A stretch of 8,913 nt of DNA from an uncultured Sphingomonadales bacterium. GTDB taxonomy: Bacteria; Pseudomonadota; Alphaproteobacteria; Sphingomonadales; Sphingomonadaceae. How positions within the stretch are numbered: position 1 is the first letter of the stretch; each line of letters begins with the position of its first letter. Positions 1-6,355 of the stretch are shown in pieces. Location: contig CAJBSR010000467.1 of NCBI GenBank assembly GCA_903958285.1, positions 1-8,913 on the forward strand, given 5' to 3'. The translations under genes and the position numbers were made by a program. Below the pieces are notes generated by a model. It ran no database searches. It was not told the origin of the DNA and saw only the letters and a list, made by a program, of their open reading frames with translations.

Positions 1-95
1 ATGTGGAACCCCACGATGTTGCGGATCTCGCCAATGTCATCATCGCCCTCAATCGGCGGTGTCGTCATGACGAGCGTTTCTTTTGTTCTTGCCAT
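1..95 (-). CDS. Partial divergent gene, N-terminal 31 residues only; possibly a MarR-type regulator
   Basis: An ATG at base 95 (minus strand) opens a frame that runs off the left edge of the window. The start is supported by GAGGG six bases upstream; an in-frame ATG at 101 sits too close to that site. The visible protein begins MARTKETLVMTTPPIEG, followed by an acidic stretch and then EIRNIVGFH. I do not recognise it firmly. The acidic linker leading into a hydrophobic I-x-x-I-V-G-F-H segment resembles the first helix of MarR-family regulators, and a divergent regulator next to an aromatic catabolic operon would be usual, but 31 residues cannot prove it. A weak likeness of the TTPPIEG stretch to the start of YbjQ-type proteins is an alternative. 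I am fairly confident that it is a gene and have low confidence in its function. Confidence 0.5.
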   Translation of the reverse strand, partial: MARTKETLVMTTPPIEGDDDIGEIRNIVGFH

Positions 96-115
96 CAACA
101 TCCCTCGGGGCAATT

Positions 116-131
116 GTTAGTGTAACTTACA
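116..131. promoter_or_regulatory. Inverted repeat between divergent genes, candidate operator
   Basis: TGTAA-C-TTACA at 121-131 is a perfect 5-base inverted repeat around one central base. It overlaps a second small dyad, GTTA-GTG-TAAC (116-126). It lies in the 57-base region between the partial gene starting at 95 and the dioxygenase starting at 153, where divergent promoters must lie. Dyads of this size and AT-richness suit a MarR- or TetR-type dimer. I could not make out convincing -35/-10 boxes for either direction. An 11-base dyad can arise by chance, so its regulatory role is inferred from position. Confidence 0.35.
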
Positions 132-140
132 AACAGAGTC

Positions 141-146
141 GAGAGG
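141..146 (+). promoter_or_regulatory. Ribosome binding site of the stilbene dioxygenase gene
   Basis: GAGAGG lies six bases before the ATG at 153. This fixes the start there and not at the in-frame TTG at 147, which would sit directly on the site. Confidence 0.7.
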
Positions 147-152
147 TTGCCC

Positions 153-1637
153 ATGGCACAGTTTCCACAGACCCCGTCCTTCACGGGCTTCAATGCGCCA
201 TCCCGCATCGAAGCCGATATTGCGGACTTGGCCTATGAAGGCACCATCCCCACCGAACTCAATGGCGCCTTCTACCGTGTTCAGCCTGATCCGCAATTCC
301 CACCGCGCTCCGACGATGACATCTCCTTTAATGGCGATGGCATGATCACGCGGTTTCACATCCACGATGGGCAATGCGATTTCCGTCAGCGTTGGGCAAA
401 GACCGATAAGTGGAAGCTGGAAAATGAAGCGGGCAAAGCCCTGTTCGGCTCCTATCGCAACCCTTTGACCGATGACGAGAGTGTGAAAGGCAAAATCCGC
501 GGCACAGCGAATACCAATGCCTGGATACACGGCGGCAAGCTGTATGCGTTGAAGGAAGACAGTCCCGCGCTGGTGATGGACCCGGCCACGATGGAGACAG
601 AAGGCTTCACCCATTTCTTCAACGATAAGACCGGCCAGAAGATGACGGGTCAAACCTTCACCGCCCACCCAAAGATGGATCCTAAGACCGGCAACATGAT
701 CGCCTTTGGCTATGCCGCGTCCGGGCTATGCACCGATGATTGCACTTTTTACGAGGTGACGCCCGACGGCGAACTGGTTCACGAAATCTGGTTCAAGGCG
801 CCCTATTACTGCATGATGCACGACTTCGGGATTACCGAAGACTATGCCGTGTTCAACGTGATGCCCAGCATCGGCAGCTGGGAACGGCTGGAAAAGGGCA
901 TGCCCCATTTCGGGTTTGATACGTCCATGCCCGTCTATCTGGGCGTCTTACCTCGCAAGGCTGGCGCGACGGGTGATGACATCCGTTGGTTCAAAACCGG
1001 CAACAGCTTCAACAGCCATGTCATGAACGCCTTTCAGGATGGGACGAAGGTCCACTTCGATATCCCTGTGGCGAAGAACAACATGTTCCCCTTCTTCCCC
1101 GATGTGAACGGGGTGCCGTTCAATGGCCAGGAGGCGATGAGCTATCTCACCCGCTGGACGGTGGACATGGCAAGCAACAGCGACGCCTTTGAAAGCGAAG
1201 TCCAACTCACCCAGACCGCTGGCGAGTTTCCCCGGATGGATGACCGGTTTGCCGGCCTGCCCTATCGCTATGGCTGGATGCTGGAGATGGACTACCGCCG
1301 TCCGGTCGAGCTGAAGGGCGGAAGTGCCGGCGGCTTGCTGATGAACTGCCTGTGCCTAATCGACCATCAGACCAAGCAGGAGCAGCATTGGTGGTGTGGC
1401 CCTGTATCTTCATTGCAGGAACCCTGCTTCATCCCGCGCAGCAAGGATACGCCAGAAGGCGATGGCTGGATCGTCCAGATCTGCAACCGCTTGGAAGAAC
1501 ACCGGAGCGACCTCTTGCTGTTCGACGCGCTCGATATTGAAAAAGGGCCAATCGCGACAATCAACATCCCCATCCGGATGCGCTTTGGCCTCCACGGCAA
1601 CTGGGCAAACGCGGACGAAATTGGGTTGGCTGCGTGA
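153..1637 (+). CDS. Lignostilbene-alpha,beta-dioxygenase family protein (carotenoid cleavage oxygenase superfamily)
   Basis: A 494-residue non-haem iron dioxygenase predicted to cut the central double bond of a 4-hydroxystilbene, giving two aromatic aldehydes, in the cytoplasm. The four iron-binding histidines of the superfamily are visible at H172 (TAHPKMD), H223 (MMHDFG), H289 (NSHVMNAF) and H481 (GLHGNW). The second-sphere glutamates are likely E135, E358 and E423. F59, Y101 and K134 fall at the same numbers as the residues that hold the phenol ring of the substrate in the characterised bacterial stilbene cleavers (NOV1, LsdA), which argues for a phenolic stilbene and against a carotenoid. 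The length is normal for that subfamily. Isoeugenol or 4-vinylguaiacol-type substrates are possible alternatives, because related enzymes accept them. The stop codon overlaps the start of the DUF3237 gene by four bases, so the two are probably translated together. The family is near certain; the exact substrate is inferred. Confidence 0.93.
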   Translation: MAQFPQTPSFTGFNAPSRIEADIADLAYEGTIPTELNGAFYRVQPDPQFPPRSDDDISFNGDGMITRFHIHDGQCDFRQRWAKTDKWKLENEAGKALFGSYRNPLTDDESVKGKIRGTANTNAWIHGGKLYALKEDSPALVMDPATMETEGFTHFFNDKTGQKMTGQTFTAHPKMDPKTGNMIAFGYAASGLCTDDCTFYEVTPDGELVHEIWFKAPYYCMMHDFGITEDYAVFNVMPSIGSWERLEKGMPHFGFDTSMPVYLGVLPRKAGATGDDIRWFKTGNSFNSHVMNAFQDGTKVHFDIPVAKNNMFPFFPDVNGVPFNGQEAMSYLTRWTVDMASNSDAFESEVQLTQTAGEFPRMDDRFAGLPYRYGWMLEMDYRRPVELKGGSAGGLLMNCLCLIDHQTKQEQHWWCGPVSSLQEPCFIPRSKDTPEGDGWIVQICNRLEEHRSDLLLFDALDIEKGPIATINIPIRMRFGLHGNWANADEIGLAA

Positions 1638-2095
1638 TCAAGCCGGAGCTTGAATTCGTCTATGAGGCAGAAGGCAGCCTTGGCGCGCCAATCCCCATCG
1701 GTGACGCGCCGGACGGCACACGGCGCATCATCCCCATTTTTGAAGGCGGGCGGGTCGAAGGCCCCCTCATCAAAGGCGCATTGATGGGCAATGCGGCGGA
1801 TTGGCAATTGAGCCGCACCGACGGGGTGACGGTCGCTGACGCCATGTACGCGCTCAAAACCGATGATGGCGTCGTCATCCAGATCCGCAACAAAGGACTG
1901 CGCCACGGCCCGCCCGACGTCATGGCGCGCCTTGCGGCAGGTGACCCGGTCGACCCAGCCGAATATTATTTCCGCACAGTGCCGGAATTCATCGCGCCCA
2001 TCGGCAAATATGACTGGATGAACAAAAGCATCTTCGTCTGTTCCGGCGCGCGCTATCCGGCGGGCATCAAGCTTTGGGTCTGGCGGGTTCTCTAG
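1634..2095 (+). CDS. DUF3237 family protein, candidate stilbene-forming decarboxylase (PhcF/PhcG-like)
   Basis: A 153-residue soluble protein starting with GTG inside a GTGA overlap with the dioxygenase stop. There is no good ribosome site of its own, so translation is probably coupled. The DUF3237 signature is clear: RRIIPIFEGG at 30-39, EGPLIKG at 42-48, ADWQL at 55-59, TDDGVVIQIRNKGLRHG at 76-92, PAEYYFRT at 108-115 and WMNKSIFV at 128-135, with no signal peptide or membrane segment. Length is typical. From memory of work on Sphingobium SYK-6, PhcF and PhcG, DUF3237 proteins, decarboxylate an oxidised phenylcoumaran to a stilbene. Coupling to a stilbene dioxygenase makes the same role likely here: one protein makes the stilbene and the other cuts it. 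The specific substrate, and which residues are catalytic, cannot be read from sequence. Family assignment is strong; function is inferred. Confidence 0.88.
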   Translation: MIKPELEFVYEAEGSLGAPIPIGDAPDGTRRIIPIFEGGRVEGPLIKGALMGNAADWQLSRTDGVTVADAMYALKTDDGVVIQIRNKGLRHGPPDVMARLAAGDPVDPAEYYFRTVPEFIAPIGKYDWMNKSIFVCSGARYPAGIKLWVWRVL

Positions 2096-2098
2096 CTA
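2093..2098. other. Abutting convergent stop codons (TAGCTA)
   Basis: The plus-strand DUF3237 gene ends with TAG at 2093-2095. The minus-strand MFS gene ends with TAG read from 2098 to 2096. The two stops form the palindrome TAGCTA with no base between the genes. No hairpin terminator can fit between them, so each transcript must run into the opposite gene or end inside it. Confidence 0.9.
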
Positions 2099-3703
2099 AA
2101 TTGGCTCGCCGGCTGCCCGCGCAGTCTTCATAAGCCCATCTTCATCCCGCTGCGCACGTGTCGCGATGACCAGAAGCAAGACGACGATCACTGGTGAGAC
2201 CAGATTGATCGACAAGATCGCTGTCCCGAGGTCACCCGTCGCATCGGAAATGAGACCCACCAGATAGGGCCCAATGCCAAGGCCAAGGATCGTCATCACA
2301 AGCAGATAAACGCTGGTGGTCACGCCCCGCATCCGCGGCAAGACCTGATCATACATGATGGCATAAAGGGGCGGCAGCCATCCCGTCAGGATGATGCTGT
2401 ACAAAGAGAAGCGAAGGAAAAAATCACCCGAAGTCGGCGCAGTGTAGACCCACATCGCAAGGAAGGGCGATATACCAAGCGAAAAGAGCGTCACATAGGA
2501 CCGCCCACGACCCGGAAAGCGCCTATTCAGCATGTCTGAAACCGGCCCGGAGATCATCGGGCCCACAATGCCAAGTGCCGCCGACAACAGCCCGAAGGTC
2601 AGCGCAGTGTCCTTCATCGACAGATCATAGGTCTTCATCAGGAAGCTCGGCGTGAAGCCCATGATGCCATAGTTAATCACCGACTGAAGTGCCCCGACCG
2701 CCATCACCATCACCAGCGTGGGGGAGCCTGCGATCACCGCAAAGGTCGGCTTGTCAGAGAGTGAGAGCCCCTGAAGCAGGTTGATGATCACGAACGCGCC
2801 AAAACCGATCACGCTCCATTGCAGGGTGTGCGGACTGATGCTGAACGACCCGAAAACAAGGTCTGGACGCGGCGAAAGATGGGCGCAAACCTTGGCCAAG
2901 ATGATCATCAAAACGATGAGGCCCGCAAGCACGCTTAAGTTCAGGATCCAATGGCCGCGTGTCGCCCCCCGCTGTTTCAGGCTCAACCAGTTGAAACCCG
3001 GTGTTACCGAACCAAGGACGGCAGCCGATGCAGCAAATGGTGCCGGATCTGGGGGGCTAGCGATGCCATCCATAGCCCCTCGTTCCGGCTCCCGCAGCCG
3101 CCAGAGGAAAAATGAAAGAACAAATCCGGGCGCCGCTGCCGCAAGGAACGCAAACTGCCATCCGGACAATCCCAATGGCGCCCCACCATTGCTATAAACA
3201 TGGTCCCACCAATCAGACGCCACGCCTCCCAGAACCAGTGACCCGCCAAGACCAATGGCAATGGAAGAGGCCAGCACCGCCATGACGAAACCGCGCCGTT
3301 CCTTGGGCCAATAATCATAGATGAGCGAGGTGCCAGCCGGCTGGGTGGCCCCCTCCCCGATGCCGACGCCGAGGCGCGATAAGGCAAGAACGCCAAAGCT
3401 GCTTGCAAATGCCGCCAGTGCCGTCGCCGATGACCAGAAAGCGATGCACATCGACAACAGACGGGTGCGCACCCATCCATCGGCCAAACGACCAAGCGGG
3501 AGCGAAAACAGCGCATAGAACAGCGCGAAGACCGTGCCATAGAGCAGGCCCATCTCTGCATCGCCGACGCCAAGGTCCGCCTTGATGCGCGGGGCAAGGA
3601 TGGCCAAAATGTTGCGGTCCAGCAGGCTCATCGCGTTGGTCAGTGCAATGATCAGCAGCGCGTACCACGCCCCTTTGGCCGGAGCCAACGTCCCCTTCCC
3701 CAT
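2096..3703 (-). CDS. MFS transporter, Spinster-like, enlarged with two extra predicted membrane helices
   Basis: A 535-residue inner-membrane carrier of the major facilitator superfamily, probably importing an aromatic acid or lignin-derived dimer in exchange for or together with protons. Helix 1 ends in a D29-R30 pair. The loop between helices 2 and 3 carries motif A (GRLADGWVRTR, 71-81). SRLGVGIGEG at 109-118 is typical of helix 4 in Spinster-like carriers. Usual members have about 430-450 residues; here residues about 251-271 and 293-313 add two hydrophobic segments between the two six-helix halves, suggesting 14 helices. The start at 3703 is supported by AAGGA seven bases upstream. It is the last gene of the operon, 15 bases after the LigW-like gene. 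Substrate is inferred from context only. Confidence 0.9.
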   Translation of the reverse strand: MGKGTLAPAKGAWYALLIIALTNAMSLLDRNILAILAPRIKADLGVGDAEMGLLYGTVFALFYALFSLPLGRLADGWVRTRLLSMCIAFWSSATALAAFASSFGVLALSRLGVGIGEGATQPAGTSLIYDYWPKERRGFVMAVLASSIAIGLGGSLVLGGVASDWWDHVYSNGGAPLGLSGWQFAFLAAAAPGFVLSFFLWRLREPERGAMDGIASPPDPAPFAASAAVLGSVTPGFNWLSLKQRGATRGHWILNLSVLAGLIVLMIILAKVCAHLSPRPDLVFGSFSISPHTLQWSVIGFGAFVIINLLQGLSLSDKPTFAVIAGSPTLVMVMAVGALQSVINYGIMGFTPSFLMKTYDLSMKDTALTFGLLSAALGIVGPMISGPVSDMLNRRFPGRGRSYVTLFSLGISPFLAMWVYTAPTSGDFFLRFSLYSIILTGWLPPLYAIMYDQVLPRMRGVTTSVYLLVMTILGLGIGPYLVGLISDATGDLGTAILSINLVSPVIVVLLLVIATRAQRDEDGLMKTARAAGEPI

Positions 3704-3718
3704 CCTCTTGTCCTTAAA

Positions 3719-4774
3719 TTATAGTTTGAACCAGCGTTCCGCGTTGGTCTGGAAAAACTTCTTCTTCTGGTCTTCCGAAATATCGAGATTGTCCATCGCG
3801 CGGACCTCATCTGCGACATATTCATAGGGGTAATCCATTGCATACATCACGCGATCTTCCCCCATGACCTCAATCATCAGCTTCACGGCGGGCTCGAACG
3901 GAAGACCCGAACATGTACCGAGGAAGTTGTTGCGCATATAGTGGAACAGGTCGTGCTTGAGCGGCTTCAACCGTTCATAGCGGTTCGATCGAACGCCGGC
4001 CTGGTGCATGTAATTGGTGCGGAAGAGCCAATAAGGCAGCGCCTCACAGCCATGGCCCGCCATGATCTGTAGATCGGGATAGCGGTCAAAGAGGCCCGTC
4101 GTGACAAGGCGGAGGAGATGATAGGCCGTCTCAACGCCAAAGCCAAAGATCGCCCCATCGAGCCCTGCATCGATCATGCCGCCCATCATGTCATCCGGCA
4201 GCGTGGCCGGATGGATATAGAGCGGCTGACCTGTGTCTGCGAGCGCACGAAAGATCGGATCAAACTGAGCTTCGTCGAGATAATGGCCCTTTGTGTGGCT
4301 GTTGATCTGGACGCCTTTAAAGCCCAGCTCATGCGCACCGCGCCGAATTTCCGCAGCGGACCATTCCGGGTCCTGCGGGGCAACTGCCGTCATCCCGATA
4401 TAGCGATCCGGATATGTCTGCACGGCATCGGCCAAATAGTCGTTTGCGCGGGAAACAATCCCCTTGGCTTCTTCCTCGTCGAGGATCGGCTGAACCCCGG
4501 GCGACGTCAGCGCGAGGATGGCTTTGTCGATGCCCGTCTCATTCATGTGCGCAATGCGCTGCTCCCCAAGATTGAGCAGCCGGTCAATAATCTGGGTCGC
4601 CCGTTCTGACGGACTTTGCGCGTAAAAGCCCCAGAGCGACACCATGCCCTTGTCCGCCGTTCCATCGTTCACCATCCGCAGAAAGACATCAATCTGCTCC
4701 CGCGTGGCAAAGGCCTCTTCGGTCGCGATCCGCAAATAGCCGCGATCTCCGCCGGTTTTCAGTTCATGGGTCAT
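3719..4774 (-). CDS. ligW: LigW-like 5-carboxyvanillate decarboxylase (amidohydrolase superfamily)
   Basis: A 351-residue cytoplasmic metal-dependent decarboxylase. LigW turns 5-carboxyvanillate into vanillate by removing the carboxyl next to the phenol group, using a Mn ion and no oxygen. The opening residues (KTGG at 6-9, YLRIATEEAFATRE at 13-26) match my memory of the Novosphingobium LigW closely, as does the end (KKKFFQTNAE, then WFKL). The key residues fall at the same numbers: E19, H188 (LYIHPA) and D314 (AMDYPY), with H241 as another likely active-site histidine. Two differences stand out against the recalled sequence: GHGCE at 240-244, where LigW has GHMGE, and CSGLPFEP at 288-295. 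They may shift substrate, for example to 5-carboxyferulate. I chose the ATG at 4774 over the upstream TTG at 4795 because it forms an ATGA overlap with the flavoprotein stop and has its own ribosome site. The family is very secure; exact LigW activity is likely but not proven. Confidence 0.9.
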   Translation of the reverse strand: MTHELKTGGDRGYLRIATEEAFATREQIDVFLRMVNDGTADKGMVSLWGFYAQSPSERATQIIDRLLNLGEQRIAHMNETGIDKAILALTSPGVQPILDEEEAKGIVSRANDYLADAVQTYPDRYIGMTAVAPQDPEWSAAEIRRGAHELGFKGVQINSHTKGHYLDEAQFDPIFRALADTGQPLYIHPATLPDDMMGGMIDAGLDGAIFGFGVETAYHLLRLVTTGLFDRYPDLQIMAGHGCEALPYWLFRTNYMHQAGVRSNRYERLKPLKHDLFHYMRNNFLGTCSGLPFEPAVKLMIEVMGEDRVMYAMDYPYEYVADEVRAMDNLDISEDQKKKFFQTNAERWFKL

Positions 4775-6318
4775 TTGCGCATTTCCTTTGGCCAAATGCC
4801 TTGCTTCCCGGGTGAGAGGATACCAGCCGGATCGACGGCATCCTTGATCAATTCGGCAAAGCGACGCTGGGCGTGGTTGTTGAAATCATACTGGTCGGCG
4901 ACCAGATCCATGAAGTCGATGTGGCTACGATATTCGCCATATCCTTGGGCAGCAGCGACAGGAATCATGTCCTTTACGGACTGATAGGCCCCGCGTGCCT
5001 GCGCTTCATCCTCGGTATCAAACACCACCAGTGCGACGTGGATCATCGCACGCTTCGTCACAATGATGGCGGCGGAATAGTCCAATCCATCTTTGCTCAG
5101 TTGCGCGCGTGACAAATCCCGGATGGCGGTCCCATCTTTGGCAGAAATTGGGACAGCACAGGAAAAGCCAATATGCCCGCCCTTCTCTCCGCCATACCAG
5201 CACGTCATCTGGTCGAGCGCCATGGACGGAATACCAGCCTGCACCGCGTGGTGGGGGTTCTCCATGACCGGCAGGTTACGCCCGTCATATTTTTCATAGC
5301 TGATCGCGCAGCCCGGGATGTGCGCGAAAGCGTCATCAACCTTTTTGCGGTTATGCTCCACCACGGGACCATCACCATAAAGGGCAAAGCGCATCACCCA
5401 ACGTCCAAAGCCCGGCGTCGCGGCTATCTTATCAATCACGGCATCAGGGATGGCGTCCGTCCCCGTATACCAATGGTTGCGCTGCCAAAACGCACTTGCT
5501 GCGCAAACCGCATTGATGATCATGGGTTGGTTTGAGATTGTCCCGTCAATCATCAAAGGCCGCAGCGCATCCAGAAACGGACCAAACTGATCTTCGCTGT
5601 CCAGCGTCAGCCAGCCGGGCATATACACTTCCGGCGCAGGCATGAGCGAGACGCCCATCTTGGTCACAATGCCATAGTTGGATTGGCTGAACAGTCCGTC
5701 GAAGGTGGGCCCACAGCCATGCGGATAGACATGCCACGCCCGCGCATTAGTCATACCACCCATGCCTGTGCGCAAGAGCTCCCCATTGGCGAGCACGATC
5801 TCCATGCCGCAATGATTGCCAAAATGATCCCCCAGCGGCGTATATCCGGCGCCGTGATCTAATGCGTTACCAATGACGCTCCCACCGCCCAAATCTGGCA
5901 CGGACATCCAGAGGTTTGATCCTGTCGCCCGAAGGTGATCGTAAAGATCGAAGAAGCGCACGCCGGGCTCAACCACGGCAAAGCAGTTCTCTTCATCGAC
6001 TTCGAGTACACGGTTCATCCGCCGGAGCGAAAGGGCGAAACTGCCAGACACACGCGGCGCGCCACCCCCATACCCCTTGTTTCGGCCTTGACTGCTGGTC
6101 CAAAGGGGCGTGCCATGCTCGTTGGCAAGCCGAAGGACGGCCTGCACTTCCTCGACTGTCGACGGCAAAAGGACAGCCCCTGGCTGATACCAGTCACCGG
6201 GCGGCGCATAAGGGTCTCCGTAGTCCGCCATGGCTGCCGGATCCGTCAGAACGTTTTCGTCGCCAAGAACAGACCGCATGGCCTTGATAGCAACGTCCAT
6301 CCCACCAATGATCGTCAT
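4771..6318 (-). CDS. Vanillyl-alcohol-oxidase/4-cresol-dehydrogenase-type FAD oxidoreductase
   Basis: A 515-residue cytoplasmic flavoprotein. The family oxidises para-substituted phenols to a quinone methide, then forms an alcohol, aldehyde or alkene. The FAD-binding domain contains QGRNKGYGG at 77-85 and VPDLGGGSVIGNA at 140-152; the cap domain follows. Compared with my memory of fungal vanillyl alcohol oxidase, Y83 matches Y108, D142 matches the catalytic D170, H382 (GGHIGFS) matches the flavin-linking H422, and Y463-R464 (GEYRSH) match Y503-R504. The phenol-binding and covalent-flavin machinery therefore looks intact. No cytochrome c gene lies beside it, as would be expected for a cresol dehydrogenase, so oxygen is a plausible acceptor. 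Possible substrates are vanillyl or coniferyl alcohol, 4-alkylguaiacols, or a phenolic dimer. AAAGGA about ten bases before the ATG at 6318 supports the start; an in-frame ATG at 6300 is an alternative. It lies 37 bases after the aldehyde dehydrogenase gene. Confidence 0.9.
   Translation of the reverse strand: MTIIGGMDVAIKAMRSVLGDENVLTDPAAMADYGDPYAPPGDWYQPGAVLLPSTVEEVQAVLRLANEHGTPLWTSSQGRNKGYGGGAPRVSGSFALSLRRMNRVLEVDEENCFAVVEPGVRFFDLYDHLRATGSNLWMSVPDLGGGSVIGNALDHGAGYTPLGDHFGNHCGMEIVLANGELLRTGMGGMTNARAWHVYPHGCGPTFDGLFSQSNYGIVTKMGVSLMPAPEVYMPGWLTLDSEDQFGPFLDALRPLMIDGTISNQPMIINAVCAASAFWQRNHWYTGTDAIPDAVIDKIAATPGFGRWVMRFALYGDGPVVEHNRKKVDDAFAHIPGCAISYEKYDGRNLPVMENPHHAVQAGIPSMALDQMTCWYGGEKGGHIGFSCAVPISAKDGTAIRDLSRAQLSKDGLDYSAAIIVTKRAMIHVALVVFDTEDEAQARGAYQSVKDMIPVAAAQGYGEYRSHIDFMDLVADQYDFNNHAQRRFAELIKDAVDPAGILSPGKQGIWPKEMRK
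4784..4789 (-). promoter_or_regulatory. Ribosome binding site of the LigW-like gene
   Basis: AAAGGA lies inside the last codons of the flavoprotein gene, nine bases before the ATG at 4774. It decides against the longer TTG start at 4795, which lies upstream of this site. Confidence 0.65.
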
Positions 6319-6355
6319 CGTCGCCCCGTCCTTTCTCGTTCTGTCGTGAACAACC

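Noticed and set aside
1..120. Plus-strand open frame starting with the ATG at base 1
   Set aside because: It has no visible upstream sequence, encodes only 39 unremarkable residues, and lies opposite a better-supported minus-strand start that has a ribosome site.
2060..2130. Rho-independent terminator at the convergent junction
   Set aside because: No GC-rich hairpin followed by a T-run was found on either strand; TAGCTA is only the pair of stop codons.
3004..3597. Second minus-strand frame of 197 codons within the MFS gene
   Set aside because: It is a shifted frame of the MFS gene, rich in R, S and W; the membrane helices and MFS motifs are in the other frame.
4118..4609. Plus-strand open frame of 163 codons
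   Set aside because: It lies wholly inside the LigW-like gene on the other strand, whose protein is clearly recognisable; this frame has no family features.
6319..6355. Internal promoter between the aldehyde dehydrogenase and flavoprotein genes
   Set aside because: The 37-base gap has a ribosome site but no recognisable -35/-10 pair, so the genes are more simply read as one operon.
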